Shown piece by piece: positions 45,526-53,986 of a DNA stretch of 64,000 nucleotides. Position 1 is the stretch's first letter. Each line of letters begins with the position of its first letter. The DNA comes from Kamptonema formosum PCC 6407 (GTDB taxonomy: Bacteria > Cyanobacteriota > Cyanobacteriia > Cyanobacteriales > Microcoleaceae), in NCBI RefSeq assembly GCF_000332155.1, contig NZ_KB235904.1, positions 2,008,641 to 2,072,640 on the forward strand. The letters run 5' to 3'. The translations under genes were made by a program, and so were the position numbers. Below the pieces are notes generated by a model. It worked only from the letters and a program-made list of their open reading frames with translations, was not told the origin of the DNA and did no database searches.

Positions 45526-45722
45526 AAATAGGCAAGATACCTGTTTTACAGGCTGCAATCAGTTATGGATGATCTATAATAGGATGTGTGGAGTAGAAAG
45601 GAAGTTGAACTATAAATTAAATTATTACCAGACCAAATAGGAGGATCAATAGATTGCTATTGTCAAAATTCCCAAGGATGGTTTAATGACTGAGGATAAA
45701 GATTGGATGACCTTTTGGCAGA

Positions 45723-46007
45723 ATGAATAAAATAATATTTCAATGGGATGAGCAAAAAAACAAAATTAATCAACAAAAGCATGGTATTTCTTTTGAAGAA
45801 GCTGAATCAGTTTTCTTTGATGACTATGCCCTTCAATTTTGGGATGAAGATCATTCCCACGAAGAAGAACGTTTTTTACTTTTGGGCATAAGCTCTAAAA
45901 TGAGAATATTAATTGTAGTTCATTGTTTTAGAGAAGAGGATTCTCTCATTAGAATTATCTCAGCAAGAAAAGCAACTAAAAATGAAAGTCAAGAATATAG
46001 GAGATAA
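45723..46007 (+). CDS. brnT: BrnT family toxin
   Basis: A 94-residue RelE-fold ribonuclease toxin. The family signature is clear: FQWDEQKNKINQQKHGISFEEAESVFFDDYAL, then ERFLLLGISSKMRILIVVHCFREEDSLIRIISARKATKNE. BrnT cleaves RNA and is neutralised by BrnA. The brnA gene begins 4 bases downstream. The start is ATG at 45723. Upstream short frames (such as one ending MTFWQNE at 45729) overlap it but are not recognised. Confidence 0.93.
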   Translation: MNKIIFQWDEQKNKINQQKHGISFEEAESVFFDDYALQFWDEDHSHEEERFLLLGISSKMRILIVVHCFREEDSLIRIISARKATKNESQEYRR

Positions 46008-46011
46008 AACA

Positions 46012-46221
46012 ATGGAACCGGAATACGATCTTTCAAAAATGAAAAAAAGACCTAATCCTTTTGCTAAACAGTTAAAAAAACAGGTCACGATTTCTCTCGG
46101 AATTGATGTAATTGAATATTTTGAAACTATGGCTCAGGAAAAAGGTATATCTTCTCAGGAACTAATTAACCTTTATTTGCAAGATTGTGTTGTTTCTAAG
46201 CGGAAATTATCTCTAAATTAG
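46012..46221 (+). CDS. brnA: BrnA family antitoxin
   Basis: A 69-residue antitoxin. MEPEYDLSKMKKRPNPFAKQLKKQVTISL is the toxin-wrapping N-terminus, followed by a ribbon-helix-helix-like segment GIDVIEYFETMAQEKGISSQELINLYLQDC. ATG at 46012 is chosen because TAGGAG (45999-46004) lies at proper spacing; an earlier ATG at 45982 overlaps brnT. BrnA dimers repress the operon. The pair is complete and apparently intact. Confidence 0.92.
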   Translation: MEPEYDLSKMKKRPNPFAKQLKKQVTISLGIDVIEYFETMAQEKGISSQELINLYLQDCVVSKRKLSLN

Positions 46222-46429
46222 CCTACCAACAACCACAGAAATCGGGTTTTTACTTAGAGACTGTTGGGGAAAACCAGATATCTCTAAAAAAATTGGTTTA
46301 TCAAGGAAATCCGAGCACATTTTCTCTAGATACAATCCCAAAAATAATCTCTCTTCTTGCCGGATTTCCTTACAAAAATTTTCTGAAGAACTGCCAGCTT
46401 TGAATTAGGGTATAGATTAGGAAATATTG

Positions 46430-46435
46430 TATAAT
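46430..46435 (+). promoter_or_regulatory. Candidate -10 box for the RTX-DUF192 gene
   Basis: TATAAT, 29 bases before the ATG at 46464, preceded by TATTG. No -35 at 17-base spacing. Sequence match only. Confidence 0.35.
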
Positions 46436-46463
46436 AAACCCAAAATCTAACATCTAAAATAGA

Positions 46464-47381
46464 ATGACTAATATTGATGGTACTCCTAGTTTTGATTTTT
46501 TACAAGGAACTCTCAACAACGACACTTTGAGAGGACTTGCAGGTAACGATACCATCCAAGGTTTAGGGGGAAATGACTTAATTTTTGGCAATCAAGACAG
46601 CGATTCCGTCATAGGTAATGAAGGTGCAGATACTCTTTTTGGCGGACAGGGAAATGATACCTTTTATGGCAGTGAAGGTAACGATATAATTAATGGCGAT
46701 CGCGGTCAAGATTTCCTGATTGGTGGCGAAGGCACAGATATTTTAACTGGTGGTGTCGGTGACGATCTATTTGTCCTCGACACCGCAGGCGCATCTAGCT
46801 TAGCTGATGCAGATAAAATTACCGATTTTGGCAACGGTAACGATCGCCTAGTTTTGACAGGCGGACTGAAGTTTAACGACTTAGATATTTTTTTGACGGA
46901 GGGTAATGCAGTTGTGAAAGATCGGCTTACAGGCAAATATTTAGCAGTTTTACAAGGTGTTAACAACCTAATAGATTCAAATTTTATCTCCTTGATTGGT
47001 GGCATAGAACAAGGTCAAATTTTACCAGTTTCTACTACTACCAATATCTCAGGTAATGCGATTGGATTGGAAGTAGCGCAGACTCCTATTGAACAAGCGA
47101 TCGGTTTAATGTACCGCAGTGAATTACCCGATAATCGGGGGATGTTGTTCCCCATTGAACCGCCACGAAATGTTAAATTTTGGATGAGAAACGTGCCGAT
47201 CGCATTAGATATGATTTTTCTTCGGGAGGGGGTAGTGCAAGCTGTAATCGCCAATGCACCGCCTTGTTTTGCTGAATCTTGCCCTACTTATGGGCCAGAT
47301 GCGATCGTTGATGGAGTGATTGAACTCAGGGGAGGGAGGGCGGCAGAATTAGGGTTGAAAGTAGGCGATCGCGTTTTTTAA
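46464..47381 (+). CDS. RTX-repeat / DUF192 fusion protein
   Basis: A 305-residue two-part protein. Residues 1-184 repeat the module of the haloperoxidase at 28514: GTPSFDFLQGT, RTX nonapeptides (GLAGNDTI, GGQGNDTF, GSEGNDII), KITDFGNGNDRL and DRLTGKYLAVLQGVN. Residues about 201-305 are a DUF192 domain (ARTPIEQAIGLMYRSELPDNRGMLFPI-type opening, FWMRNVPIALDMIF, CPTYGPDAIVDGVIEL, GLKVGDRV). DUF192 proteins are normally single-domain and exported with their own signal; function unknown. No signal peptide is seen here, so export may depend on the RTX part. Confidence 0.85.
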   Translation: MTNIDGTPSFDFLQGTLNNDTLRGLAGNDTIQGLGGNDLIFGNQDSDSVIGNEGADTLFGGQGNDTFYGSEGNDIINGDRGQDFLIGGEGTDILTGGVGDDLFVLDTAGASSLADADKITDFGNGNDRLVLTGGLKFNDLDIFLTEGNAVVKDRLTGKYLAVLQGVNNLIDSNFISLIGGIEQGQILPVSTTTNISGNAIGLEVAQTPIEQAIGLMYRSELPDNRGMLFPIEPPRNVKFWMRNVPIALDMIFLREGVVQAVIANAPPCFAESCPTYGPDAIVDGVIELRGGRAAELGLKVGDRVF

Positions 47382-47431
47382 TGGGAAGATTTTTTTATAG
47401 GATTTACTTCCTTCTTCCTTCTTCCTTCGTC

Positions 47432-47559
47432 TAAGTAGGTGGACATAAATAAACGCTATAAATTGTAAGGTGGGCGCTCGCCGTAACCATCTTCTTCTAT
47501 GAGTTACAGGTTTTTTGCGGCGAGCGCCCACCCTACGTTTAATTATGTCCGACTACTTA
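47432..47559. mobile_element. Palindromic MITE-like element abutting the cyclase start
   Basis: A 128-bp element with imperfect terminal inverted repeats (TAAGTAGG-TGGACATAA / TTATGTCCGACTACTTA). An internal perfect 15-bp stem pairs GGTGGGCGCTCGCCG (47469-47483) with CGGCGAGCGCCCACC (47518-47532). It ends one base before the ATG at 47561. A half-copy is present at 15722-15760. Confidence 0.7.
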
Positions 47560-47560
47560 T

Positions 47561-49552
47561 ATGAGCATCGCCAAACCCCCACTCCGAAAATTCCGGCTCC
47601 GCACCAGCGTTGTGTTGCCCTTTGTCCTGCAAATTGTGGCTGCTGTTGGGTTTGTTGGTTATCTCTCCTTCCGAAATAGTCAACAGTCAATTAACGAGTT
47701 GACCTTCCAACTTAGCAATAAAGTTACTGGTCAAATCGATCGACATCTGGAAAGCTATCTAGAAAAACCTCATTTATTGCAGGGGGTTTTGGCCTCAGCA
47801 TTTCGCAATGGTAATTTAGACCCAAATGATTTTCAGGCTCTAGAGCGACAATTTTGGTCAGATATTAAACTAACAGATTCAGTTGACTACATTTATCTTG
47901 GCAAAGACAACGGCGATTTTATCGGAGTGCAGCGATACCTTGATGGTAAATTAGTAGTTAAGTTTCGCGATCGCACGACGGATTCTAATCGAGTAGTTTA
48001 TGAGATCGAGCAACCGGGCGATCGCTTTGAGCAATTGCAATCTAAGCCCTACGATCCGCGCGATCGACCTTGGTATACTGTTACTATGGCTGCTAAAGCA
48101 CCAACTTGGACTCCGATTTTCACCTCAAAAAATTTGGGCGTTTTACAGATTTCTCCTACTACTCCTGTCTACGACTCCCAAGGGCAATTGGTGGGAGTTT
48201 TGTCTACAAATTTGCTGCTAGCACAACTAAATCAATTTCTTAATGGCTTATCTATTAGCAAGTCGGGTGAAGCTTTTATCATGGAGAGATCGGGAGATTT
48301 AGTCGCCAGTTCAACTTCCGAAATTCCTGCGGTTAAAGTTCCGGGAAAAGAAGAGCCAGGGCGCTTGAAGGCTTTGGATAGCAAGGAACCCATCATTCGA
48401 TTCACTGCTCAAAAATTGCAAGAACAAAGCAATACTTTGAACCAAATTCAAAAACCTCAGCAATTTCAGTTTGTGTTAAATGGTAAAACGCAACTGGTGC
48501 AGATTTCTCCACTACAACAGGTTAAAGGATTGGATTGGTTGATTGTGGTTGTGATTCCCGAAGCAGACTTTATGGCTCAAATTTATGAGAATACTCGTAA
48601 CACGATATTGTTTGTAATAGTAGCATTGGGAATTGCGATCGCCATTGGCATTCAGACGGCTAATTGGATTACTCGTCCGTTGCTACGAATGTCCCAGGCA
48701 TCAACAGAAATTGCCCAAGGAAATCTCGATCAACAGATAGAAACCAGTCCCATTCTAGAAATTGATATCTTAAGCCATTCTTTTAATGATATGAGTAGGC
48801 AATTGAAGGATTCTTTTGCTGCTTTACACCAAAGTCAAGAAGAGTTACGCCTTGCCAATGAAGAGTTAGAAAATCGGGTAGAACGGCGCACGGCTCAATT
48901 ACGTAAGGAAAAAGAAAGATCGGAACAACTATTATTAAATATCTTACCATCTGAGATTGCGGAACGCTTGAAAAAAACGAACGAATCTCCGGCAGAACAC
49001 TTTGAGGAGGCGACTATTTTGTTCGCTGATATTGTTGGCTTCACCAGCCTATCATCCCGCATGGAACCGATGGAGTTAGTCGGGGGACTTAATCAAATTT
49101 TCTCTGCCTTCGATCAGTTGACAGAAAAGTATAATCTGGAAAAAATCAAAACTATTGGTGATGCCTATATGGTAGTAGGCGGATTGCCTCTTCCGCGTTC
49201 AGATCATGCTACGGCAATTGCTAATATGGCATTAGATATGCAGGCTTATATGCAAAGTCTAGATAGCATTTTTGGGGAATCTTTGGAAATACGTATTGGC
49301 ATTAATAGCGGGCCAGTTATTGCTGGAGTTATTGGTATTAAGAAATTTATCTACGATCTTTGGGGAGATGCTGTTAATGTGGCTTCTCGGATGGAATCTC
49401 ATGGCAAACCTGGTTATATTCAGGTGACAGAGGCTACTTATGCTCATTTGAAAGATGATTATATACTGGAATCAAGGGGTACGATTGCTGTGAAAGGTCG
49501 GGGAGAAATGACGACTTACTGGTTAGTGGGTAGGCGATCGATTGAATGTTAA
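47561..49552 (+). CDS. Membrane adenylate cyclase with dCache sensor and HAMP
   Basis: A 663-residue class III cyclase. One helix (about 16-36), a periplasmic dCache-like domain (about 40-340, with DRPWYTVTMAAKAPTWTPIF), a second helix (about 346-368), HAMP (WITRPLLRMSQASTEIAQGNLDQQI), a coiled coil (about 425-468) and the catalytic domain (about 480-650). Metal-binding Asp residues are in LFADIVGFTSL and TIGDAYMVVGG. The Lys of EKIKTIGD and Asp of YDLWGDAVN are the adenine-selecting pair, so cAMP is the expected product. A MITE-like element touches the start codon. The TPR-CHAT gene follows 54 bases later. Confidence 0.9.
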   Translation: MSIAKPPLRKFRLRTSVVLPFVLQIVAAVGFVGYLSFRNSQQSINELTFQLSNKVTGQIDRHLESYLEKPHLLQGVLASAFRNGNLDPNDFQALERQFWSDIKLTDSVDYIYLGKDNGDFIGVQRYLDGKLVVKFRDRTTDSNRVVYEIEQPGDRFEQLQSKPYDPRDRPWYTVTMAAKAPTWTPIFTSKNLGVLQISPTTPVYDSQGQLVGVLSTNLLLAQLNQFLNGLSISKSGEAFIMERSGDLVASSTSEIPAVKVPGKEEPGRLKALDSKEPIIRFTAQKLQEQSNTLNQIQKPQQFQFVLNGKTQLVQISPLQQVKGLDWLIVVVIPEADFMAQIYENTRNTILFVIVALGIAIAIGIQTANWITRPLLRMSQASTEIAQGNLDQQIETSPILEIDILSHSFNDMSRQLKDSFAALHQSQEELRLANEELENRVERRTAQLRKEKERSEQLLLNILPSEIAERLKKTNESPAEHFEEATILFADIVGFTSLSSRMEPMELVGGLNQIFSAFDQLTEKYNLEKIKTIGDAYMVVGGLPLPRSDHATAIANMALDMQAYMQSLDSIFGESLEIRIGINSGPVIAGVIGIKKFIYDLWGDAVNVASRMESHGKPGYIQVTEATYAHLKDDYILESRGTIAVKGRGEMTTYWLVGRRSIEC

Positions 49553-49606
49553 TAGTTGAGGCAGGTTCTGGTTTGATTGTGATAATTGTGATAGGATTAG
49601 TAAATA

Positions 49607-52435
49607 ATGGTTCTCTCGGCTAATCTCTCCCTACGCAATATGGATCAACTACGCCGCCAAGCTTATCTTAATCTGATTGAATTGCTACTGAATTGCCCCA
49701 ATGGGGAAGAAAAGCAAATTTTGCAGGCAAACTCTGAGTTAGTTGATGCGGGGTTGGTACAGGTAATGCTAGAGAGGGCAAACAATCTGAGAACTGATAA
49801 CTACCTGGATGATGCTAATTCTTTAATGACTCTTGCAGGGCATCTAATGGGTAGTTATGGCAATACAATGGTAGAGAAATTGTCACCCTCCATTTACCTT
49901 AAATTTTTAACGGAAGTGTTGCAGGTAACTTTAAAGGGCAAGGGCGATCCTAATGTAATTTATCCCCTGCTGCGGGATAATCTCAACTTAGTTAATGATA
50001 ATTTGGCTGTGGCGTTGCGAAATTGGGCGAGGGAAACTTTGCCACACTCAGATAGCCAAGAAATCCGCATTTCTATAATAGAAGTTGTTGGCAATTTTTG
50101 CAATGCAATCCGGCAATTTCCTTTAGGCAGCAGGGCGAGTAATTTAGAAATTGCCATTGCAGGTTATGAAGTTGCCCTGACTGTTTTTACCCGTCAAGAA
50201 TATAGTAAAGATTGGGCAGCGACTCAAAATAATTTGGCGATTACCTACAACAACAGAATCAGAGGCGAAAGGGCGGATAATCTAGAAATGGCTATTTCCG
50301 CTTATAGGGAAGCTTTGTCAGTTGACACCCGCGAGACATATCCTGAAGATTGGGCAATGACTCAAAATAATTTGGGGACTGCCTACGACCAGAGAATCAG
50401 AGGGGAACAAGCCCAGAATTTGGAACTGGCGATCGCCGCTTATTTGGCATCATTGGAAATTCGCACTCGCGAGAAATTTCCTGAAGAATGGGCAATGACT
50501 CAAAATAATTTGGGGAATGCCTACCGCAACAGAATCAAAGGCAAAACAGACGATAATATAGAACTGGCGATCGCCGCTTTTGAGAAAGCGTTGGAAGTTT
50601 ACACCTGCGACACATTTCCTAAAGATTGGGCAAGGTGCCAAAATAATTTGGGGCTTGCCTACAGCAACAGAATCAGAGGCGAAAAAGCGGATAATCTAGA
50701 AATGGCGATTTCCGCTTATCATAAAACTTTATCAGTTTATACGCGCGAGGCATTTCCAGAAGATTGGGCAATAACTCAAAATAATTTAGCGAATGCCTAC
50801 AGCGGCAGAATCAGAGGTGAAAAAACGGATAATCTAAAAATAGCAATTTCCGCCTTGCAAGCAGCTTTATCCGTTAGCACTCGCGAGGCATTTCCGATAA
50901 ATCATGCTAAAACTTTATATAATTTAGGACTTGCCTACCGAAATAATTCCCAACTCCCAGAAGCTTACAATACCTTGAACACTGCAATTGAGACAGTCGA
51001 ATCAATGCGGACTGAAATCATTAGGGGCGGCGAAGCTGACAGACAGAAATTAGCTGAAGAATACAATAGAATTTCTCATATAATGGTGGAAGTTTGCCTA
51101 GAAATGCAAAATAAAACCGCCGCCCTAGAATACATCGAACGCAGCAAAACCCGAAACCTAGTAGAATTGTTTTACAATGCCCGCAGTGTCCAGAAAAATG
51201 GACAGCCGATTAGTTGTCAGGAAATTCGCACTCTGTTAGGTGAAGATGAAGCAATTTTGGAATGGTATATCACCTTTAACGGCTTTAAAGTTTTTATTAT
51301 TACCAGCAACTCCACCCAACCTGATATCTGGCACTCTTCAGATCAAGACTTGGACGCACTAGAGGAGTTTCAGCAGGAATATATCAATGAATACATCTAT
51401 CAACGTGACAACTGGAAAAAACAGCTAGAAACCCGCCTGAAAAAATTAGCAGAAATCTTACACATAGATGAAATAATTTCTCGCCTCCCGGAAAACTGCC
51501 AGCGATTAATATTAGTTCCCTTCCGATATTTGCACTTGTTACCGCTTCATGCCTTAACCAGCCGCAGACTAAGGCAAAATGTAGAAGAAACTGGCTGTCT
51601 CCTCGATCTTTTCCCTGGCGGTGTGAGATATACTCCCAGTTGTCAGATATTACAATTATCTCAGCGGGTAAATCCGACTGGGGAAGAGTCATCACCCACA
51701 AGATTGTTTGCCATTCAAAACCCGCCTACTCAAAATCCAAAAGACGATTTACCATTTGCTGATATCGAAGTTGAAGCAATTGAAAAAGCCTTTAATTATG
51801 CTAAAGTTTTGATTCGGGAAAAGGCAACTAAAGCAGCATTGCAGGAACAAATTAAAGGCTTGCAAAATCCCTACATCGCCCACTTTGCTTGTCATGGCCG
51901 TTTCAACTTTACAAATCCTCGGAAATCAGCTTTAATCTTAGCTAGAGTGAAGAGGGCTACCGATAACGTTAACTTGGACGACATCACAGACTTGACGCTG
52001 GAAGAAATCTTTAATTTGCCACTGAGTAAGTGCAGTTTAGTAACCCTTTCTGCTTGCGAAACTGGCTTAACGGATATTAGAGATACCACTGATGAGTATA
52101 TCGGATTGCCTAGCGGTTTTTTATCTGCGGGGGCTACAAGTGTGATCAGCACTTTGTGGGTGGTGGATGATGTATCTACGGCGATTTTGATGATCAAGTT
52201 TTATGAACTTTTACTGTCTGAAAGTCGGTCGCCGGTGGCCATTGCTTTGCGGGAGTCGCAGTTGTGGTTAAGGGGGGCAAGTGTGCAAGATTTGCTAGAT
52301 TGGGCTGATAGTTCAAAGTTACTGGATAGCCAGAATCGAAAGAGGATTAAAAAGAGATTGAGGGGTTATAAACCGGAGTTTCAATCTTTCCAAGATCCTT
52401 TGTTTTGGGCGGCTTTCTGTGCCGTTGGACAATAA
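49607..52435 (+). CDS. TPR-CHAT protein (caspase-like protease)
   Basis: A 942-residue protein. The N-terminal helical region (MDQLRRQAYLNLIELLLNCPNGEE; alternative ATG at 49640) resembles the leader of many cyanobacterial CHAT proteins. Six tandem repeats of 46 residues (about 185-455; DWAxTQNNLxxAYxxRIRGE) form a TPR-like solenoid. The CHAT domain (about 610-942) has the catalytic dyad His763 (HFACHGRF) and Cys817 (LSACETGL). CHAT proteases cleave partner proteins, often in cell-death or conflict systems. It follows the adenylate cyclase by 54 bases. The substrate is unknown. Confidence 0.92.
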   Translation: MVLSANLSLRNMDQLRRQAYLNLIELLLNCPNGEEKQILQANSELVDAGLVQVMLERANNLRTDNYLDDANSLMTLAGHLMGSYGNTMVEKLSPSIYLKFLTEVLQVTLKGKGDPNVIYPLLRDNLNLVNDNLAVALRNWARETLPHSDSQEIRISIIEVVGNFCNAIRQFPLGSRASNLEIAIAGYEVALTVFTRQEYSKDWAATQNNLAITYNNRIRGERADNLEMAISAYREALSVDTRETYPEDWAMTQNNLGTAYDQRIRGEQAQNLELAIAAYLASLEIRTREKFPEEWAMTQNNLGNAYRNRIKGKTDDNIELAIAAFEKALEVYTCDTFPKDWARCQNNLGLAYSNRIRGEKADNLEMAISAYHKTLSVYTREAFPEDWAITQNNLANAYSGRIRGEKTDNLKIAISALQAALSVSTREAFPINHAKTLYNLGLAYRNNSQLPEAYNTLNTAIETVESMRTEIIRGGEADRQKLAEEYNRISHIMVEVCLEMQNKTAALEYIERSKTRNLVELFYNARSVQKNGQPISCQEIRTLLGEDEAILEWYITFNGFKVFIITSNSTQPDIWHSSDQDLDALEEFQQEYINEYIYQRDNWKKQLETRLKKLAEILHIDEIISRLPENCQRLILVPFRYLHLLPLHALTSRRLRQNVEETGCLLDLFPGGVRYTPSCQILQLSQRVNPTGEESSPTRLFAIQNPPTQNPKDDLPFADIEVEAIEKAFNYAKVLIREKATKAALQEQIKGLQNPYIAHFACHGRFNFTNPRKSALILARVKRATDNVNLDDITDLTLEEIFNLPLSKCSLVTLSACETGLTDIRDTTDEYIGLPSGFLSAGATSVISTLWVVDDVSTAILMIKFYELLLSESRSPVAIALRESQLWLRGASVQDLLDWADSSKLLDSQNRKRIKKRLRGYKPEFQSFQDPLFWAAFCAVGQ

Positions 52436-52457
52436 ATGTTAGGGTTTCATGGTGGGT

Positions 52458-52631
52458 GGGGGCGGGTTTATTTAAGCTGTCGATTTTATTTGAGATTATT
52501 GGCGAACCCGCCCCTACAAGTTTGTCGAAAATGAGGCAATATTTCTGGTTAAATAGATATAATTTCTGTAGGGGCGGGTTCACCAGTATCTTTAATCTCC
52601 CATCTCAAAACTTCATAAACCCGCCCCGCCC
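52458..52631. repeat. Series of AACCCGCCCC palindromes
   Basis: TGTAGGGGCGGGTT (52567-52580) is the perfect complement of AACCCGCCCCTACA (52505-52518). Outer arms GGGGCGGGTTTA (about 52459-52470) and AAACCCGCCCC (52617-52627) allow two alternative or nested hairpins. It lies in the convergent gap after the CHAT gene and could terminate both transcripts. Same family as 22601-22667. Confidence 0.65.
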
Positions 52632-52634
52632 ATA

Positions 52635-53138
52635 CTATGAAACTAAAACCTCTCCAACTAATTTTTGAAATTGTCCAGTTTGCAAATTTAAGCTGAAGCG
52701 ATAGCCCTCCACCAATTGAATCACCAAATTATTGCCGATCGTAAAAAATTGTTCAGGAAAATCTGGCAAGCTGCGATCAAATCTGAGGGAACCATTTGGA
52801 TTAAATAATAATATCTCATTTTCAGTCAAAACAGCAGTAACTTTTTGAATAACTGCCATCTGAATTAAGTTAGCAGTAAGAGGCATCGCCAAACTAAGGC
52901 GGCCACTTTCTAGGCAAATTGCTACTAATTGCTGATCGATGCCAATCCAAAGCATTTTTTGATCGCTTGAATACTCAATACTTAACTCAACTAATTGACT
53001 CCGCCAACTTAGCCCATAATATCCCAAAACTTCCCCCAAATCAAGACGAGCAAATTTTTGAGCATATTGGTGACAAATGATTTGCCGAATGGCTGGGATT
53101 TGGTCAAATTCTGATTTGCTAATCGTTTCAATCTTCAT
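52635..53138 (-). CDS. Hypothetical protein (167 aa), second gene of a pair
   Basis: Not recognised. A soluble 167-residue alpha/beta protein without signal or membrane segments: an N-terminal helical part (KIETISKSEFDQIPAIRQIICHQYAQKFARLD) and a beta-rich C-terminus with hydrophobic strands (EILLFNPNGSLRFDRSLPDFPEQFF). It begins 9 bases after the stop of the 53148 gene on the same strand, so the two are surely co-transcribed. The size, strand-rich fold and position suit an immunity protein to the upstream product; this is inference only. Confidence 0.65.
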   Translation of the reverse strand: MKIETISKSEFDQIPAIRQIICHQYAQKFARLDLGEVLGYYGLSWRSQLVELSIEYSSDQKMLWIGIDQQLVAICLESGRLSLAMPLTANLIQMAVIQKVTAVLTENEILLFNPNGSLRFDRSLPDFPEQFFTIGNNLVIQLVEGYRFSLNLQTGQFQKLVGEVLVS

Positions 53139-53147
53139 GGTAGCTTG

Positions 53148-53519
53148 TTATTGATAAATTAATGGTACAATTGAAGTAACTTGAGGATTTACATCGAAGT
53201 CACCTTCAGGATAAAAATATCGAACAACGATTGCCCCCGGTTTTTCTCCTCCTCTCAATTCTACTTTACGAGAGATGTTTACGCCATATTCATTAGGTTT
53301 TCGGTCATCTTCAACTTCCGGTGCATTTAATCCTTCTGCGAATATTTGTAATAGCTTCTCTTTGCCTCCCGCCACTTCGTCAATCCCTAGTATTCTCAAA
53401 TCTCTTAAGTTGTCTAAAGACCTTCTAGTATTGCTAGGAGTAGAGGTAACGCGACCAAAAAAGAAGTCAAATTTACTGGCTTTGACCGTGAACCCCGCAC
53501 CTTGAATTACTTCGTCCAT
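53148..53519 (-). CDS. Hypothetical protein (123 aa), possible orphan toxin domain
   Basis: Not recognised with certainty. A 123-residue basic-start protein: FTVKASKFDFFFGRVTSTPSNTRRSLDNLRDLRILGIDE, then LLQIFAEGLN and a strand-rich end. The KxxKxxFxxGR pattern followed by NxxRSxxN and a G-rich turn recalls C-terminal toxin domains of polymorphic toxins found as free-standing genes next to immunity genes in cyanobacteria. No catalytic residues can be assigned. Nine bases separate it from the downstream 167-residue gene. No delivery domain is present. Confidence 0.6.
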   Translation of the reverse strand: MDEVIQGAGFTVKASKFDFFFGRVTSTPSNTRRSLDNLRDLRILGIDEVAGGKEKLLQIFAEGLNAPEVEDDRKPNEYGVNISRKVELRGGEKPGAIVVRYFYPEGDFDVNPQVTSIVPLIYQ

Positions 53520-53649
53520 TGAGGTCTATAGTTGCCACTCCTGAAAAATTGACACTTAATTATCTCTGATGATATCATGGAATTGTTACGCAAACAATGC
53601 CCTAACAAAGCCAAAATTCCTACATCAATGGAGAGGAAACACATTAGCC

Positions 53650-53982
53650 ATGAATGATGACCAAGCTTATATATCAGCTTTCTTACAAGTCTTTGAAACT
53701 CAAGCAGACTTATTTGAACAAGTAGGGGCGATCGCAGCTTTAGATGACCTCAACCAGACGATATCCGAAATGGCGGATAAATCTGATGAAGAAGTAGCCG
53801 ACGCTATTGCTAAATGGTGTGAAGATTATCCCGAAATTAGCAAGGCAATCAATTTAAAAGATAGAAAACCGGAACCAAAACCTAGAAATAAAGAAGGTCA
53901 AGAACCAAGGCTAACAAACCTCTATCCACAGTTACCAGAACACCTCAAAAAACGCATTCCCAACTCACAGCCGCCACGCTAA
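53650..53982 (+). CDS. Small acidic helical protein (110 aa), partner of the next gene
   Basis: A 110-residue protein: a helical N-terminal domain (MNDDQAYISAFLQVFETQADLFEQ, then AALDDLNQTISEMADKSDEE) and a Lys/Pro-rich linker tail (about 72-110). The helical domain size and acidic pattern recall small adaptor (effector-associated) domains in CHAT/STAND conflict systems, but I cannot match it to a named family. ATG at 53650 is preferred over an upstream lead because the domain begins there. Its stop is 4 bases before the ATG of the 53987 membrane protein, indicating translational coupling. Confidence 0.7.
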   Translation: MNDDQAYISAFLQVFETQADLFEQVGAIAALDDLNQTISEMADKSDEEVADAIAKWCEDYPEISKAINLKDRKPEPKPRNKEGQEPRLTNLYPQLPEHLKKRIPNSQPPR

Positions 53983-53986
53983 TAAC

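Noticed and set aside
45640-45729. Short protein-like frame ending MTEDKDWMTFWQNE before brnT
   Set aside because: No start codon with a ribosome site at a sensible length and no family; it may be a remnant but cannot be supported.
47349-47531. 60-residue minus-strand open frame
   Set aside because: It is read through the palindromic element and the DUF192 gene end; composition is repeat-derived.
49960-50900. Nearly repeated 138-base DNA units within the CHAT gene
   Set aside because: They are the coding sequence of the six 46-residue TPR-like repeats, not a mobile repeat.
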